This document shows positions 41,914 to 50,337 of a stretch of 64,000 nucleotides of DNA, piece by piece. A program made the position numbers and the translations under genes. The stretch is taken from positions 620,001 to 684,000 of the forward strand of contig NZ_CP033324.1 in the NCBI RefSeq assembly GCF_003710085.1, read 5' to 3'. How positions within the stretch are numbered: the first letter of the stretch is position 1; each line of letters starts with the position of its first letter. Under the pieces are notes generated by a model that saw only the letters and a list, made by a program, of their open reading frames with translations, was not told the DNA's origin and ran no database searches. The stretch comes from Nocardioides pantholopis. Its GTDB lineage: Bacteria; Actinomycetota; Actinomycetes; Propionibacteriales; Nocardioidaceae.

Positions 41914-42755
41914 TGGTCCGGGACCGAGGCCCCGACCGAGGTCGGGACCGAGGCCCCGGCCACATGATGCCGCCCGATCGGCAGCATCAGTGGCCGGCCG
42001 GAGACCGGGTCGACGACGACGCTGGACTCCAGGCCGAAGACGGCCCGGACCGTCTCCTCGGTGAGTACTGCATGCGGGTCGCCGGCGGCGTGCAGGCGGC
42101 CGCCGGCGAGGGCGATCAGCTGGTCGGCGTACCGCGCGGCGAGGTTGAGGTCGTGCAGCACCATCACGATCGTGGTGCCGCGGGACCGGTTCAGGTCGGT
42201 GAGCAGGTCCAGGACCTCCACCTGGTGGCTGACGTCGAGGAACGTGGTGGGCTCGTCGAGCAGCAGCACGTCGGTCTGCTGGGCGAGCGCCATCGCGATC
42301 CAGACCCGCTGGCGCTGCCCGCCGGAGAGCTCGTCGACGGGACGGTCGGCCAGGTCGGCGGTCTGGGTCGCGTCGAGCGCGGCGGCGACTGCCTGGTCGT
42401 CCTCGGCGCTCCACCGCGACAGGATCCGCTGGTGCGGGTTGCGCCCGCGTCCGACCAGGTCGCTGACCACGATGCCCTCGGGGGCCACCGGGGACTGGGG
42501 GAGCAGCCCCAGGGTGCGGGCCAGCTCCTTGGCCGGGAGGCGGTGCACCTGCTTGCCGTCGAGCAGCACCTGTCCCGCGCGCGGCGCCAGCAGCCGGGAC
42601 ATCGAGCGCAGCAGCGTGGACTTCCCGCAGGCGTTGGCCCCGACGATCGCGGTGACCTTCCCGGTCGGCACGGCCAGGTCGAGCGCCTCGATCACTGTCC
42701 GGTCGCGGTAGCCGAGCGTGAGGTCCTCGACGGTGAGCGTGTGCTGGGCGGTCAC
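41907..42755 (-). CDS. Ferric siderophore ABC importer, ATP-binding protein (FepC/FecE type)
   Basis: GTG at 42753-42755 gives 282 residues and overlaps the permease stop by 4 bases. Walker A is GANACGKST (Ala instead of Gly-Ser in the middle), the signature is ELSGGQRQRVWIAMALAQ, Walker B LLLDEPTTFLD and the switch His VLHDLNLAARYAD. These are family-standard for FecCD-type importers. The last 25 residues form a Val/Ser-rich tail that coincides with the intergenic repeat. It energises the two permeases encoded upstream. Confidence 0.94.
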   Translation of the reverse strand: MTAQHTLTVEDLTLGYRDRTVIEALDLAVPTGKVTAIVGANACGKSTLLRSMSRLLAPRAGQVLLDGKQVHRLPAKELARTLGLLPQSPVAPEGIVVSDLVGRGRNPHQRILSRWSAEDDQAVAAALDATQTADLADRPVDELSGGQRQRVWIAMALAQQTDVLLLDEPTTFLDVSHQVEVLDLLTDLNRSRGTTIVMVLHDLNLAARYADQLIALAGGRLHAAGDPHAVLTEETVRAVFGLESSVVVDPVSGRPLMLPIGRHHVAGASVPTSVGASVPDQR

Positions 42756-43786
42756 AGCGAGCCTCCGGTGCGGTTGGAGCGGACGATCAGGTAGACGAGG
42801 TACGGCGCGCCGAGCACGCCGGTGACCACGCCCACGGGATAACGGTGCCCGAAGGCGTACTGGCCGCAGAAGTCGGCGACGACCACCAGCAGGGCGCCGA
42901 CCAGCGCGGAGGGGATCAGCAGCGACGCGCCCGGCCCGACCAGCCGGGCCGCGATCGGCCCGGCGAGGAAGGCCACGAACGCGATCGGGCCGGTCGCGGC
43001 CGTGGCGAAGGCGATCAGCCCGACCGCAGCCACGATCACGAACAGCCGGGTGCGCTCGACGCGGACGCCGAGCGCGGAGGCCGCGTCGTCGCCGAGCTGG
43101 AGCATCTCGAGGTCCCGGGTCCGGGTGAGGAGCAGCGGGCCCAGCACGAGCAGCGCGACCACTGTCGGCACCACGTCGCCCCAGCCGGCGCCGTTGAGGC
43201 TGCCGGTCAGCCAGCGGGTGGCCTCCTGCAGGTCCCACGCCGCCGCCCGGCTCAGGATGTAGCTGGTGACGCTCTCGAGCATCGCGGCGATGCCGATCCC
43301 GATCAGGATCAGCCGGGTCCCGGCGACGCCGTCGCGGAAGGACAGCACGTAGATCAGGATCGCCACGCCGAGGCCGACGACGATGGCGAACGCGGAGACC
43401 GCCGGGCCGCTCAGCGACAGCGTCACGATCGCGAACGCCGCGGCGCTGCTGGCGCCGGCGCTGATGCCGATGATGTCGGGACTGGCCAGCGGGTTGCGCA
43501 GCATGGTCTGGAAGGTGACGCCGGCCAGGCCGAAGCAGAGCCCGGAGAGCACCGCGAGGACCGCGCGGGGGAGCCGGAGCCGGCCGACCGTGAACGACGC
43601 CCCCGGCACGTCCTGGCCGAGCGCCACCGCGAGCACGTCGCCGGGCGGGTAGAAGGTGCGCCCGACCATCAGGCTGGTCGCGAAGCCCGCCACGAGCAGG
43701 ACGGCGAGCACGGCCATCACGGCGCGGCGCCGGACGGTACGCCGGACCCGGCCGCGGGTGACCTGCTGGACGGTCTGGGTGCTCAC
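42752..43786 (-). CDS. Ferric siderophore ABC importer permease (FecD/FepG type)
   Basis: GTG at 43784-43786, overlapping the first permease's stop, gives 344 residues and about nine or ten helices. The FecCD landmarks are RLPRAVLAVLSGLCFGLAG, TFQTMLRNPLASPDIIGISAGAS, GLIAFATAATGPIAFVAFLAGP and a C-terminal GVLGAPYLVYLI. It pairs with the next permease to form the membrane channel for an Fe(III)-siderophore. Confidence 0.94.
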   Translation of the reverse strand: MSTQTVQQVTRGRVRRTVRRRAVMAVLAVLLVAGFATSLMVGRTFYPPGDVLAVALGQDVPGASFTVGRLRLPRAVLAVLSGLCFGLAGVTFQTMLRNPLASPDIIGISAGASSAAAFAIVTLSLSGPAVSAFAIVVGLGVAILIYVLSFRDGVAGTRLILIGIGIAAMLESVTSYILSRAAAWDLQEATRWLTGSLNGAGWGDVVPTVVALLVLGPLLLTRTRDLEMLQLGDDAASALGVRVERTRLFVIVAAVGLIAFATAATGPIAFVAFLAGPIAARLVGPGASLLIPSALVGALLVVVADFCGQYAFGHRYPVGVVTGVLGAPYLVYLIVRSNRTGGSL

Positions 43787-44832
43787 AGCGCGCGCACCTT
43801 CTGCCGGCGGACGACGTGGATGAAGAACGGGGCCCCGACCAGGGCGGTGATGATGCCGACGTCGATCTCGCTGGGCCGGGCGACGATGCGCCCCACGACG
43901 TCGGCGGCGGTGAGCAGGCTCGCGCCGGCGATCGCGGAGAACGGCAGCAGCCAGCGGTGGTCGACGCCGACCAGCATCCGGCACAGGTGCGGGATGACCA
44001 GGCCGACGAACCCGATCGGGCCGGCGACCGCGGTGCTGGCGCCGCACAGCAGCACCGCGCCGAGGGCGGCGGTGCCGCGGGTCAGCGCCACCCGCTCCCC
44101 GAGCCCGGCCGCGACGTCGTCGCCGAGGGCCAGGGAGTTGAGCCCGCGCGCGGTGAGCAGGCACAGCGCGAACCCGACCAGCAGGAACGGGACGACCAGC
44201 CGGATCGTCTCGAACGAGGCGCCGCCCACCCCGCCGATCTGCCAGGAGCGCACGCCGCCGGCGATGTCGTTGCGGGGCAGCACCAGGGCGGTGATGAAGG
44301 AGGCGAACGCCGCGGACGTGGCCGTGCCGGCGAGCGCCAGCTTCAGCGGGGTGGCGCCGCTGCGGCCCAGCGACCCGACCGCGTAGACGAAGACCGCCGA
44401 GACGGCCGCCCCGACGATCGCGACCCAGATGTAGCTGGACGGGGAGGTCAGCCCGAACCACGCGATGCCGGTGATCACCGCGAGGGAGGCGCCCATGTTG
44501 ACGCCCAGGATCCCGGGGTCGGCGAGCGGGTTGCGGGTCACGCCCTGCATGACCGCGCCGGCCAGGCCGAGCGCGGCGCCGACGACGACGGCCAGCAGCG
44601 TGCGCGGGATCCGCTTGGTGACCGCTGCCTCGCTGAGGGTCTCGCTGCTGCCGCCCAGGGCGGCCACGATGTCCTCCCAGGTCACCGAGCGCGAGCCGAC
44701 GGCCACCGACCAGGCGGTCAGGGCGACCAGGACCGCGAGGACGACCAGCAGCCACACGAGCCGAAGCCGCCTCGGCCGCCGCACGAGGGCGGCGGCCGAG
44801 GCGGTGTCGGTCTCGACGTCGGGTGCGGTCAC
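43783..44832 (-). CDS. Ferric siderophore ABC importer permease (FecC/FepD type)
   Basis: GTG at 44830-44832 gives 349 residues. Landmarks are TKRIPRTLLAVVVGAALGLAG, VTRNPLADPGILGVNMGAS, GPIGFVGLVIPHLCR and VGAPFFIHVVRR at the end. The start overlaps the lipoprotein stop (GTGA), so four importer genes form one tightly coupled leftward operon under the iron box. Confidence 0.94.
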   Translation of the reverse strand: MTAPDVETDTASAAALVRRPRRLRLVWLLVVLAVLVALTAWSVAVGSRSVTWEDIVAALGGSSETLSEAAVTKRIPRTLLAVVVGAALGLAGAVMQGVTRNPLADPGILGVNMGASLAVITGIAWFGLTSPSSYIWVAIVGAAVSAVFVYAVGSLGRSGATPLKLALAGTATSAAFASFITALVLPRNDIAGGVRSWQIGGVGGASFETIRLVVPFLLVGFALCLLTARGLNSLALGDDVAAGLGERVALTRGTAALGAVLLCGASTAVAGPIGFVGLVIPHLCRMLVGVDHRWLLPFSAIAGASLLTAADVVGRIVARPSEIDVGIITALVGAPFFIHVVRRQKVRAL

Positions 44833-45875
44833 TGCGTCCCGGCAGCTGCCTCGGCCAGCATCCCGGCGTACTCGTCGAGGACGTAGGAGATGGACAGCGG
44901 GGTGGGGTTCGCGGCGGTGCCGAGCGGGTTGTTCGGCAGCAGCACGATGGCGCCGTTCTTGACCGCCGGCATCTTCGAGAGCAGCGGGTCGCCCTCGAGG
45001 GCGTCGACCAGCTCCTGGTCGCCGTAGGTGACGATCACCTCGACGTCGTCGAGCGCGTCGACCTGCTCGGCGCTCTGGGTCAGCGAGAACTCGTCGGTCT
45101 CGGCCGACGCGCTGGCGATGCTCTCCGGCGTCCCGAGGCCGAGGTCCTCGAAGAACCGCGCCCGGGTGTCGTGGGTGGTGTAGAAGCTGACCTCGCTGAG
45201 GTCGGTGGTGTCGACGTGGGTCAGGAACATCGCGGTCTTCCCGGTGAGGTCCGGGTGCTTCGCGACGGTGGCGTCGATCTCGGACTCCAGGTCGGCGATC
45301 AGCTCATCGCCCTCCTCGGCCATCCCCATGCCCTCGCTGTTGAGGCGGATCATGTCGCGCCAGTCCGTGGACCACGGCGACTCCGGGTAGGCCACCACCG
45401 GGGCGATCTCGCTCAGGGTGTCGTAGGACTCCTGGTCCAGGCCCGAGTACGACGCGAGGATCACGTCCGGGGCGGTGTCGGCGACGGCCTCGAAGTCGAT
45501 GCCGTCGGTCTCGTCGAAGAGCACCGGCGTCTCGGCGTCCAGCTCCTCGAGCTTGTCGGCGACCCAGGGCAGCACCCCGTCCCCGTCGTCGTCGCCGAAG
45601 TTCGCCGCCGCCATGCCGACCGGCACGACGCCGAGGGCGAGCGGAACCTCGTGGTTGGCCCAGTTCACCGTCGCGACCCGCTCGGGGGCCTCCTCGATCG
45701 TGGTGGTGCCCAGCGCGTGCTCGATCGTGATCGGGAAGGCACCCGACGACTCCTTCGAGGAGCCCTGGTCGCCGTCGTCGTCGGAGGATCCTCCGCACCC
45801 GGCGAGGAGGAGGGCAGCGGCTCCGAGAGAGCCCGCCAGGAGGCGGAATGGGGGCACGGTGTTTCCTTTCGGCAT
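44829..45875 (-). CDS. Iron-siderophore substrate-binding lipoprotein
   Basis: A 348-residue protein with a lipoprotein signal ending LLLAGC (Cys about residue 27) and an acidic Gly/Ser linker. The remainder is a class III binding protein of the FepB/FhuD type: RVATVNWANHEVPLALGVVPVGM, then an APVVAYPESPW segment. It captures ferric siderophore outside the membrane. First gene of the leftward importer operon, it starts 57 bases from the IdeR-type box. Confidence 0.94.
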   Translation of the reverse strand: MPKGNTVPPFRLLAGSLGAAALLLAGCGGSSDDDGDQGSSKESSGAFPITIEHALGTTTIEEAPERVATVNWANHEVPLALGVVPVGMAAANFGDDDGDGVLPWVADKLEELDAETPVLFDETDGIDFEAVADTAPDVILASYSGLDQESYDTLSEIAPVVAYPESPWSTDWRDMIRLNSEGMGMAEEGDELIADLESEIDATVAKHPDLTGKTAMFLTHVDTTDLSEVSFYTTHDTRARFFEDLGLGTPESIASASAETDEFSLTQSAEQVDALDDVEVIVTYGDQELVDALEGDPLLSKMPAVKNGAIVLLPNNPLGTAANPTPLSISYVLDEYAGMLAEAAAGTQ

Positions 45876-45931
45876 GGAAGTGCTCCGCTGAGCACCGGAA
45901 GCCAGGGGCTGGAACGGGTCCGCGCCTGACA

Positions 45932-45950
45932 GTTGGTAAGGCTAACCTAA
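45932..45950. promoter_or_regulatory. DtxR/IdeR iron box
   Basis: The 19-mer GTTGGTAAGGCTAACCTAA matches the TTAGGTTAGGCTAACCTAA consensus at 16 of 19 positions, including the whole right half. It lies between the divergent importer operon and the siderophore-interacting-protein operon and can repress both when iron is plentiful. Confidence 0.85.
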
Positions 45951-45992
45951 TTGCGCAGCGATGGTGCTCGACGTCTCAGGGAAAGCGGTGCG

Positions 45993-46793
45993 ATGTTCGG
46001 ACAGGTGGAGTCGACGGCGTGGGTGACGCCCTCGATCGTGCGGGTCGTGCTCGGCGGGGAGGGGCTCGCCGGGTTCGCGATGCCCGACCACACCGACGCG
46101 TACGTGAACATCGCGGTCCCGCCGGCCGGGGCGCCGTACGGGCCGGTCTTCGACCCCGCCACCGTGCGCGCCGAGCACGACCGGCAGTGGTGGCCGGCGC
46201 GCCGGCGCTACACGGTCCGGGCCTGGGACGAGGGGCGGCGCCGGCTCACGATCGACTTCGTGGTCCACGGCGACGCCGGGGTGGCGGGCCCGTGGGCGGC
46301 CGCGGCGCGGCCCGGCGACGTCCTCGTGCTCGAGGGACCCGGCAGCGGCTACCGCCCCGACCCCGAGGCCGACTGGCACCTCCTCGTCGGTGACGAGTCC
46401 GCGCTCCCGGCGATCGCGGCCTCGCTGGGCGCCGTCCCCGCCGGCCGGCCGGTCGTGGTGCGGCTGGTCTGCGACGACGCCAGCCACGAGCTCCCGCTGG
46501 AGTCGCCGGGCCGGCTGGACCTGCGGTGGCTGCACCGGGCCGGCAGCGCCGCCCCGGACCGGCTGCTGCTCGACGCGCTCGAGCAGCTGGCGTTCCCCGC
46601 CGGCCGGGTCGACGCGTTCGTGCACGGGGAGGCCGACGAGATCCGCGGCATCCGGCGCCACCTGCTGGTCGAGCGGGGACTCAGCCGCGCCGCGATGTCC
46701 TGCTCGCCGTACTGGCACCGGACGCTGGCCGACGAGGAGTGGCGCCGGGTCAAGGCGGACTTCGTCGCGGCCATGGAGGCCGACGTCGCTTGA
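45993..46793 (+). CDS. Siderophore-interacting protein (FAD-dependent ferric reductase family)
   Basis: ATG 45993 gives 266 residues. The N-terminal FAD-binding barrel has RRRYTVRAW and the GPGSGY segment. The C-terminal SIP domain has LLVGDESALPAIAA and ends with SPYWHRTLADEEWRRVK. Such proteins use FAD and NAD(P)H or ferredoxin to reduce Fe(III)-siderophores in the cytoplasm and release iron. In mycobacterial IrtA the same domain is fused to an ABC half-transporter. Here it is a separate gene whose stop overlaps the TTG of the first half-transporter. Confidence 0.93.
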   Translation: MFGQVESTAWVTPSIVRVVLGGEGLAGFAMPDHTDAYVNIAVPPAGAPYGPVFDPATVRAEHDRQWWPARRRYTVRAWDEGRRRLTIDFVVHGDAGVAGPWAAAARPGDVLVLEGPGSGYRPDPEADWHLLVGDESALPAIAASLGAVPAGRPVVVRLVCDDASHELPLESPGRLDLRWLHRAGSAAPDRLLLDALEQLAFPAGRVDAFVHGEADEIRGIRRHLLVERGLSRAAMSCSPYWHRTLADEEWRRVKADFVAAMEADVA

Positions 46794-48532
46794 GGTACGC
46801 CGCTGACGGCGCCCCGCCCCGCACGGCGGGGGCACTGATCCGCCGTACCCTGCGCCGGCAACGGCGACCCCTGGTCGTGTCCGTGGCCCTGGTGACCGTG
46901 TGGCAGGTCGCCGAGCTGATGGTCCCCGCACTGATCGGGGTGATCATCGACCGCGCGGTCGTCACCGGCGACCTGGCCCAGATGGTGCTGTGGGCGGTCG
47001 TGCTGGCCGTCCACTTCGTCGTGCTCAGCCTCTCCTACCGCTTCGGCGCCCGGGTCGGGCTCCGGGCGCTGCAGGTCGAGTCGCACGCGCTGCGGACCGA
47101 GGTCTCCGGGCACGTCCTCTCACCACGGGGGGCCCGGTCGGACCGGCTGCCCGGCGACGTCCTGACCATCGCGACCACGGACGCCGAGATGGTGGCCACG
47201 GTCGTCCGCCAGCTCACGTTCACGCTCGCCGCCGCGGTCGGCCTCGTGGTGAGCGCGGTCGTGCTGGCCGCGATCGACGTGGTGCTGGCGCTGGTGGTGC
47301 TGGTCGGGGTGCCGTGTGTGCTGGTGGCGACCCAGGCCCTCGCCCCCCGGCTGGTACGCCGCAGCGGCGTACGCCAGGAGGCGCTGGGGTCGGCGGCCGG
47401 CATCGCCGGCGACTTCGTCCGCGGCCTGCGCCCGCTCAAGGGCATCGGGGCCGAGGACGCGGCGCTGGAGCGCTACCGCACCCAGAGCCAGCGGGCGGCG
47501 GTGGCCAGCGTCGGCGCGGCCCGCTGGGAGGGCCTGATGCAGGGGATGACGGTCGGCCTGAGCGGCGTCTTCCTGGCGGTCGTGGCGCTGGTGGCCGGCC
47601 TGCGGGCCGTCGACGGCGAGGTGGGTGTCGGCGAGTTCGTCGCCGTGGTGGGCATCAGCCAGTTCCTGGGGGAGCCGCTGCGGATGCTGACCTACCTGGT
47701 CGCACAGCTCGCCCAGTCCCGGGCCTCGGCCGAGCGGATCGTCTCGTTCCTGGCGACGCCGCCGCTGGTGGCGAGTGGACCGGGGACCGGATCGGCAGTG
47801 CCGCCCGCACCGGGCGCGGGAGCCGGCCTCGAGCTGGACCGGGTGTCGTTCGGACCACTGGCCGAGGTCACCTTCGCTGCCGCACCGGGTCGCTCGGTGG
47901 CCGTGGTCGTCGAGGACCCGGCCGACGCTGCGGCCCTGATGACGCTGCTGCGGGGCGAGGCGGCCCCCGCCGACGGGGCGGTGCGCCTCGGCGGCGCCCC
48001 GATCACCGACCTGGCTGTCGAGCAGGTCCGCGAGGTCCTGCTCGTGGCCGACCACCACGTCGACCTCTTCGACGGCACGCTGCGCAGCAACGTGGACCCG
48101 CGCGGCGACGTGGACGAGGACCGCCTCGCGCGGGTGCTGAGCGCCTCGGCCGCCGACGAGGTCGTGGAGCAGTCGGCCGCGAAGCTCGACGAGCGGGTGA
48201 GCGTCGGCGGCACCGCGCTGTCCGGCGGCCAGCGTCAGCGCCTCGGCCTGGCCCGGGCGCTGGCGGCGGACCCCGCCGTGCTGGTCCTGCACGACCCCAC
48301 CACGGCCGTCGACGCCGTCACCGAGGCCCGGATCGCCGAGGGCCTGCACGGCCTGCGGCACCCGGAGCAGCCGGGGGCGCCGACGCGCACGACGGTGGTC
48401 CTCACCAGCAGCCCGGCGCTGCTCGCGCACGCCGACACCGTCGTCCACCTCCGCGCCGGGCGGGTCGTGGCCCGCGGGTCGCACCGCGAGCTGGCCACGG
48501 ACGTCGCCTACCGAGCGGCGGTGCTGCGATGA
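46790..48532 (+). CDS. ABC half-transporter with degenerate ATPase site (IrtA-like half)
   Basis: TTG 46790 overlaps the SIP stop (TTGA) and gives 580 residues: six membrane helices, then an ATPase domain from about residue 345. The signature LSGGQRQR is intact at about residue 476. However, the Walker A loop has lost its Gly-Lys-Ser/Thr (VVVEDPADAAALMTLL), Walker B reads LVLHDPTT instead of LLDEPT, and the switch His is replaced (LTSSPALL). This subunit cannot bind ATP normally and must pair with the next one. The expected role is siderophore transport, import as for IrtAB or export. Confidence 0.9.
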   Translation: MRYAADGAPPRTAGALIRRTLRRQRRPLVVSVALVTVWQVAELMVPALIGVIIDRAVVTGDLAQMVLWAVVLAVHFVVLSLSYRFGARVGLRALQVESHALRTEVSGHVLSPRGARSDRLPGDVLTIATTDAEMVATVVRQLTFTLAAAVGLVVSAVVLAAIDVVLALVVLVGVPCVLVATQALAPRLVRRSGVRQEALGSAAGIAGDFVRGLRPLKGIGAEDAALERYRTQSQRAAVASVGAARWEGLMQGMTVGLSGVFLAVVALVAGLRAVDGEVGVGEFVAVVGISQFLGEPLRMLTYLVAQLAQSRASAERIVSFLATPPLVASGPGTGSAVPPAPGAGAGLELDRVSFGPLAEVTFAAAPGRSVAVVVEDPADAAALMTLLRGEAAPADGAVRLGGAPITDLAVEQVREVLLVADHHVDLFDGTLRSNVDPRGDVDEDRLARVLSASAADEVVEQSAAKLDERVSVGGTALSGGQRQRLGLARALAADPAVLVLHDPTTAVDAVTEARIAEGLHGLRHPEQPGAPTRTTVVLTSSPALLAHADTVVHLRAGRVVARGSHRELATDVAYRAAVLR

Positions 48533-50262
48533 CCCGGCTGCCGGTCTCGAGCGCGGCCGAGGCCGCGGGCCTGGCCCGGACCCTGCTGATGCGGCGCCGG
48601 GGCGCCTTCGTCGCCAGCGCGGTGATGTTCGCGCTCGTCGGTCTCGCCGGACTGGTCGCGCCGTGGCAGCTGGGCCGGGTGGCCGACCTGGTCAGCACCG
48701 GCGGCAGCACCCGGGACGTGCTGAGCGCCGCGGCCTGGATCGGCGGCGCGGCGGTGGTGGGGGCGGTGGCCACCGCGCTGTCGGTGTCCACGCTGGCGCG
48801 CGCCGGCGAGCCGGCGCTCGCGGAGCTGCGCGAGCAGGTGCTGGACCGGGCCCTGCACCTGGAGACCGAGGAGCTCGAGGCCGCCGGCCAGGGCGACCTG
48901 ATGTCCCGGGTGGGCGACGACGTCCGCGTGGTCGCGGGGTCGCTGACCGAGGCGGTGCCGCTGCTGGTCAATTCAGTGGTGACGATCGTGTTCACGGTCG
49001 GCGGGCTCGCGGCGCTCGACTGGCGCCTGGGCCTGGCCGGGCTCGCGGCCGCGCCGTTCTATGCAGTGGCCCTGCGCTGGTACCTGCCCCGGTCGGGGCC
49101 CTACTACCGGCGCGAGCGGGAGGCGAACGGCGACCGCGCCGAGGCGCTGCTCACCGGCGTCCACGGCAGCCGGACGCTGCGCGCCTTCGGGCTCGCCGAG
49201 GAGCAGCAGCGCACGGTCGATCGGGCGTCCTGGCGCTCGGCGAGCCTCTCGATCGACGTCTTCGACCTGCTGATGCGCTTCGGCGGCCGCAACAACCGCG
49301 CCGAGGCGGTCGGGCTCCTGCTCGTGCTCTCGACCGGCTTCGCGCTGGTGCGCGCCGACGCGGCGACGGTCGGCGCGGTCACCGCCGCCGCCCTGTACTT
49401 CCACCGGCTGTTCAACCCGGTCGGCGCGGTGCTGTTCCTCTTCGACGAGGTGCAGTCGGCCGGCGCCTCGCTGACCCGGCTCGCCGGCATCGCGCTGCTC
49501 CCGGCCCCGGCCCGCGGCGGCGGCACGGCGCCGGCCCACCGAGGCGTCGCGGTCACCGCTGTCAGCCACGAGTACGACGCCGAGCACCCCGCCCTGCGTG
49601 GCGTCGACCTCGAGGTCGCGGAGGGGGAGCGGCTGGCGGTGGTCGGCGCCAGCGGCGCCGGCAAGAGCACCCTCGGGCTGGTCGTCGCGGGGCGCCTGGT
49701 CCCCACCAGCGGCTCGGTCACGATCGGCGGGGTCGAGGTCCGCGCGGCGGCGCTGGCGGACCGGCCCGTGGTGGCGACGGTGACCCAGGAGATCCACGTC
49801 CTCGCCGGCAGCGTGGCCGACAACCTGCTGCTGGCGCGGCCGAGCGCGACCCGCGCGGAGCTCGAGGCGGCACTGCGGAGCGTCGGCGCCGCGGACTGGG
49901 TCGCGGCGCTGCCGGAGGGCCTGGACACCGAGGTGGGCGCCGGGACCGTTCCGCTGACCCCGGCCCAGGCCCAGCAGCTCGCGCTGGCCCGGGTCCTGGT
50001 CGCCGACCCGTGGGTGGTCGTCCTCGACGAGGCGACGGCCGAGGCCGGCTCCGCCGGCGCCCGGGTGCTCGAGGAGGCCGCGCTGGCGGCCACCGAGGGG
50101 CGGACCACGATCACGATCGCCCACCGGCTCGTGCAGGCCCGCAGCGCCGACCGGGTGCTCGTGCTGGAGGCCGGGGAGCCGGTCGAGCTGGGCGGTCACG
50201 ACGAGCTGGTGCGGGCCGGCGGACGCTACGCCCGGCTCTGGGCGGCCTGGTCGCAGGACTGA
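48529..50262 (+). CDS. ABC half-transporter with competent ATPase site (IrtB-like half)
   Basis: ATG 48529 overlaps the previous stop by 4 bases; 577 residues. Six membrane helices are followed by an ATPase with intact Walker A GASGAGKST, Walker B VVVLDEAT and switch His IAHRL. The signature is altered to LTPAQAQQ. Together with the previous subunit (good signature, broken Walker motifs) this gives exactly one complete ATP site per heterodimer, the pattern of asymmetric ABC exporter-fold transporters. Position behind the SIP gene and the iron box implies siderophore handling. Confidence 0.92.
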   Translation: MTRLPVSSAAEAAGLARTLLMRRRGAFVASAVMFALVGLAGLVAPWQLGRVADLVSTGGSTRDVLSAAAWIGGAAVVGAVATALSVSTLARAGEPALAELREQVLDRALHLETEELEAAGQGDLMSRVGDDVRVVAGSLTEAVPLLVNSVVTIVFTVGGLAALDWRLGLAGLAAAPFYAVALRWYLPRSGPYYRREREANGDRAEALLTGVHGSRTLRAFGLAEEQQRTVDRASWRSASLSIDVFDLLMRFGGRNNRAEAVGLLLVLSTGFALVRADAATVGAVTAAALYFHRLFNPVGAVLFLFDEVQSAGASLTRLAGIALLPAPARGGGTAPAHRGVAVTAVSHEYDAEHPALRGVDLEVAEGERLAVVGASGAGKSTLGLVVAGRLVPTSGSVTIGGVEVRAAALADRPVVATVTQEIHVLAGSVADNLLLARPSATRAELEAALRSVGAADWVAALPEGLDTEVGAGTVPLTPAQAQQLALARVLVADPWVVVLDEATAEAGSAGARVLEEAALAATEGRTTITIAHRLVQARSADRVLVLEAGEPVELGGHDELVRAGGRYARLWAAWSQD

Positions 50263-50305
50263 GCGCCCTTCCGTCGAGGGCCCGATGGGTGGACTCTGGG
50301 AAGCC

Positions 50306-50318
50306 AGGCACCGTGCCT
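50306..50318. promoter_or_regulatory. Small palindrome upstream of adhP
   Basis: AGGCAC-C-GTGCCT lies 20 bases before the alcohol dehydrogenase start. It could be an operator; no regulator is recognised. Confidence 0.3.
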
Positions 50319-50337
50319 GTCCTACTCGGAGGACATC

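Noticed and set aside
45951..45992. TTG 45951 as start of the siderophore-interacting protein
   Set aside because: It abuts the iron box and has no ribosome-binding site; ATG 45993 gives the usual N-terminus.
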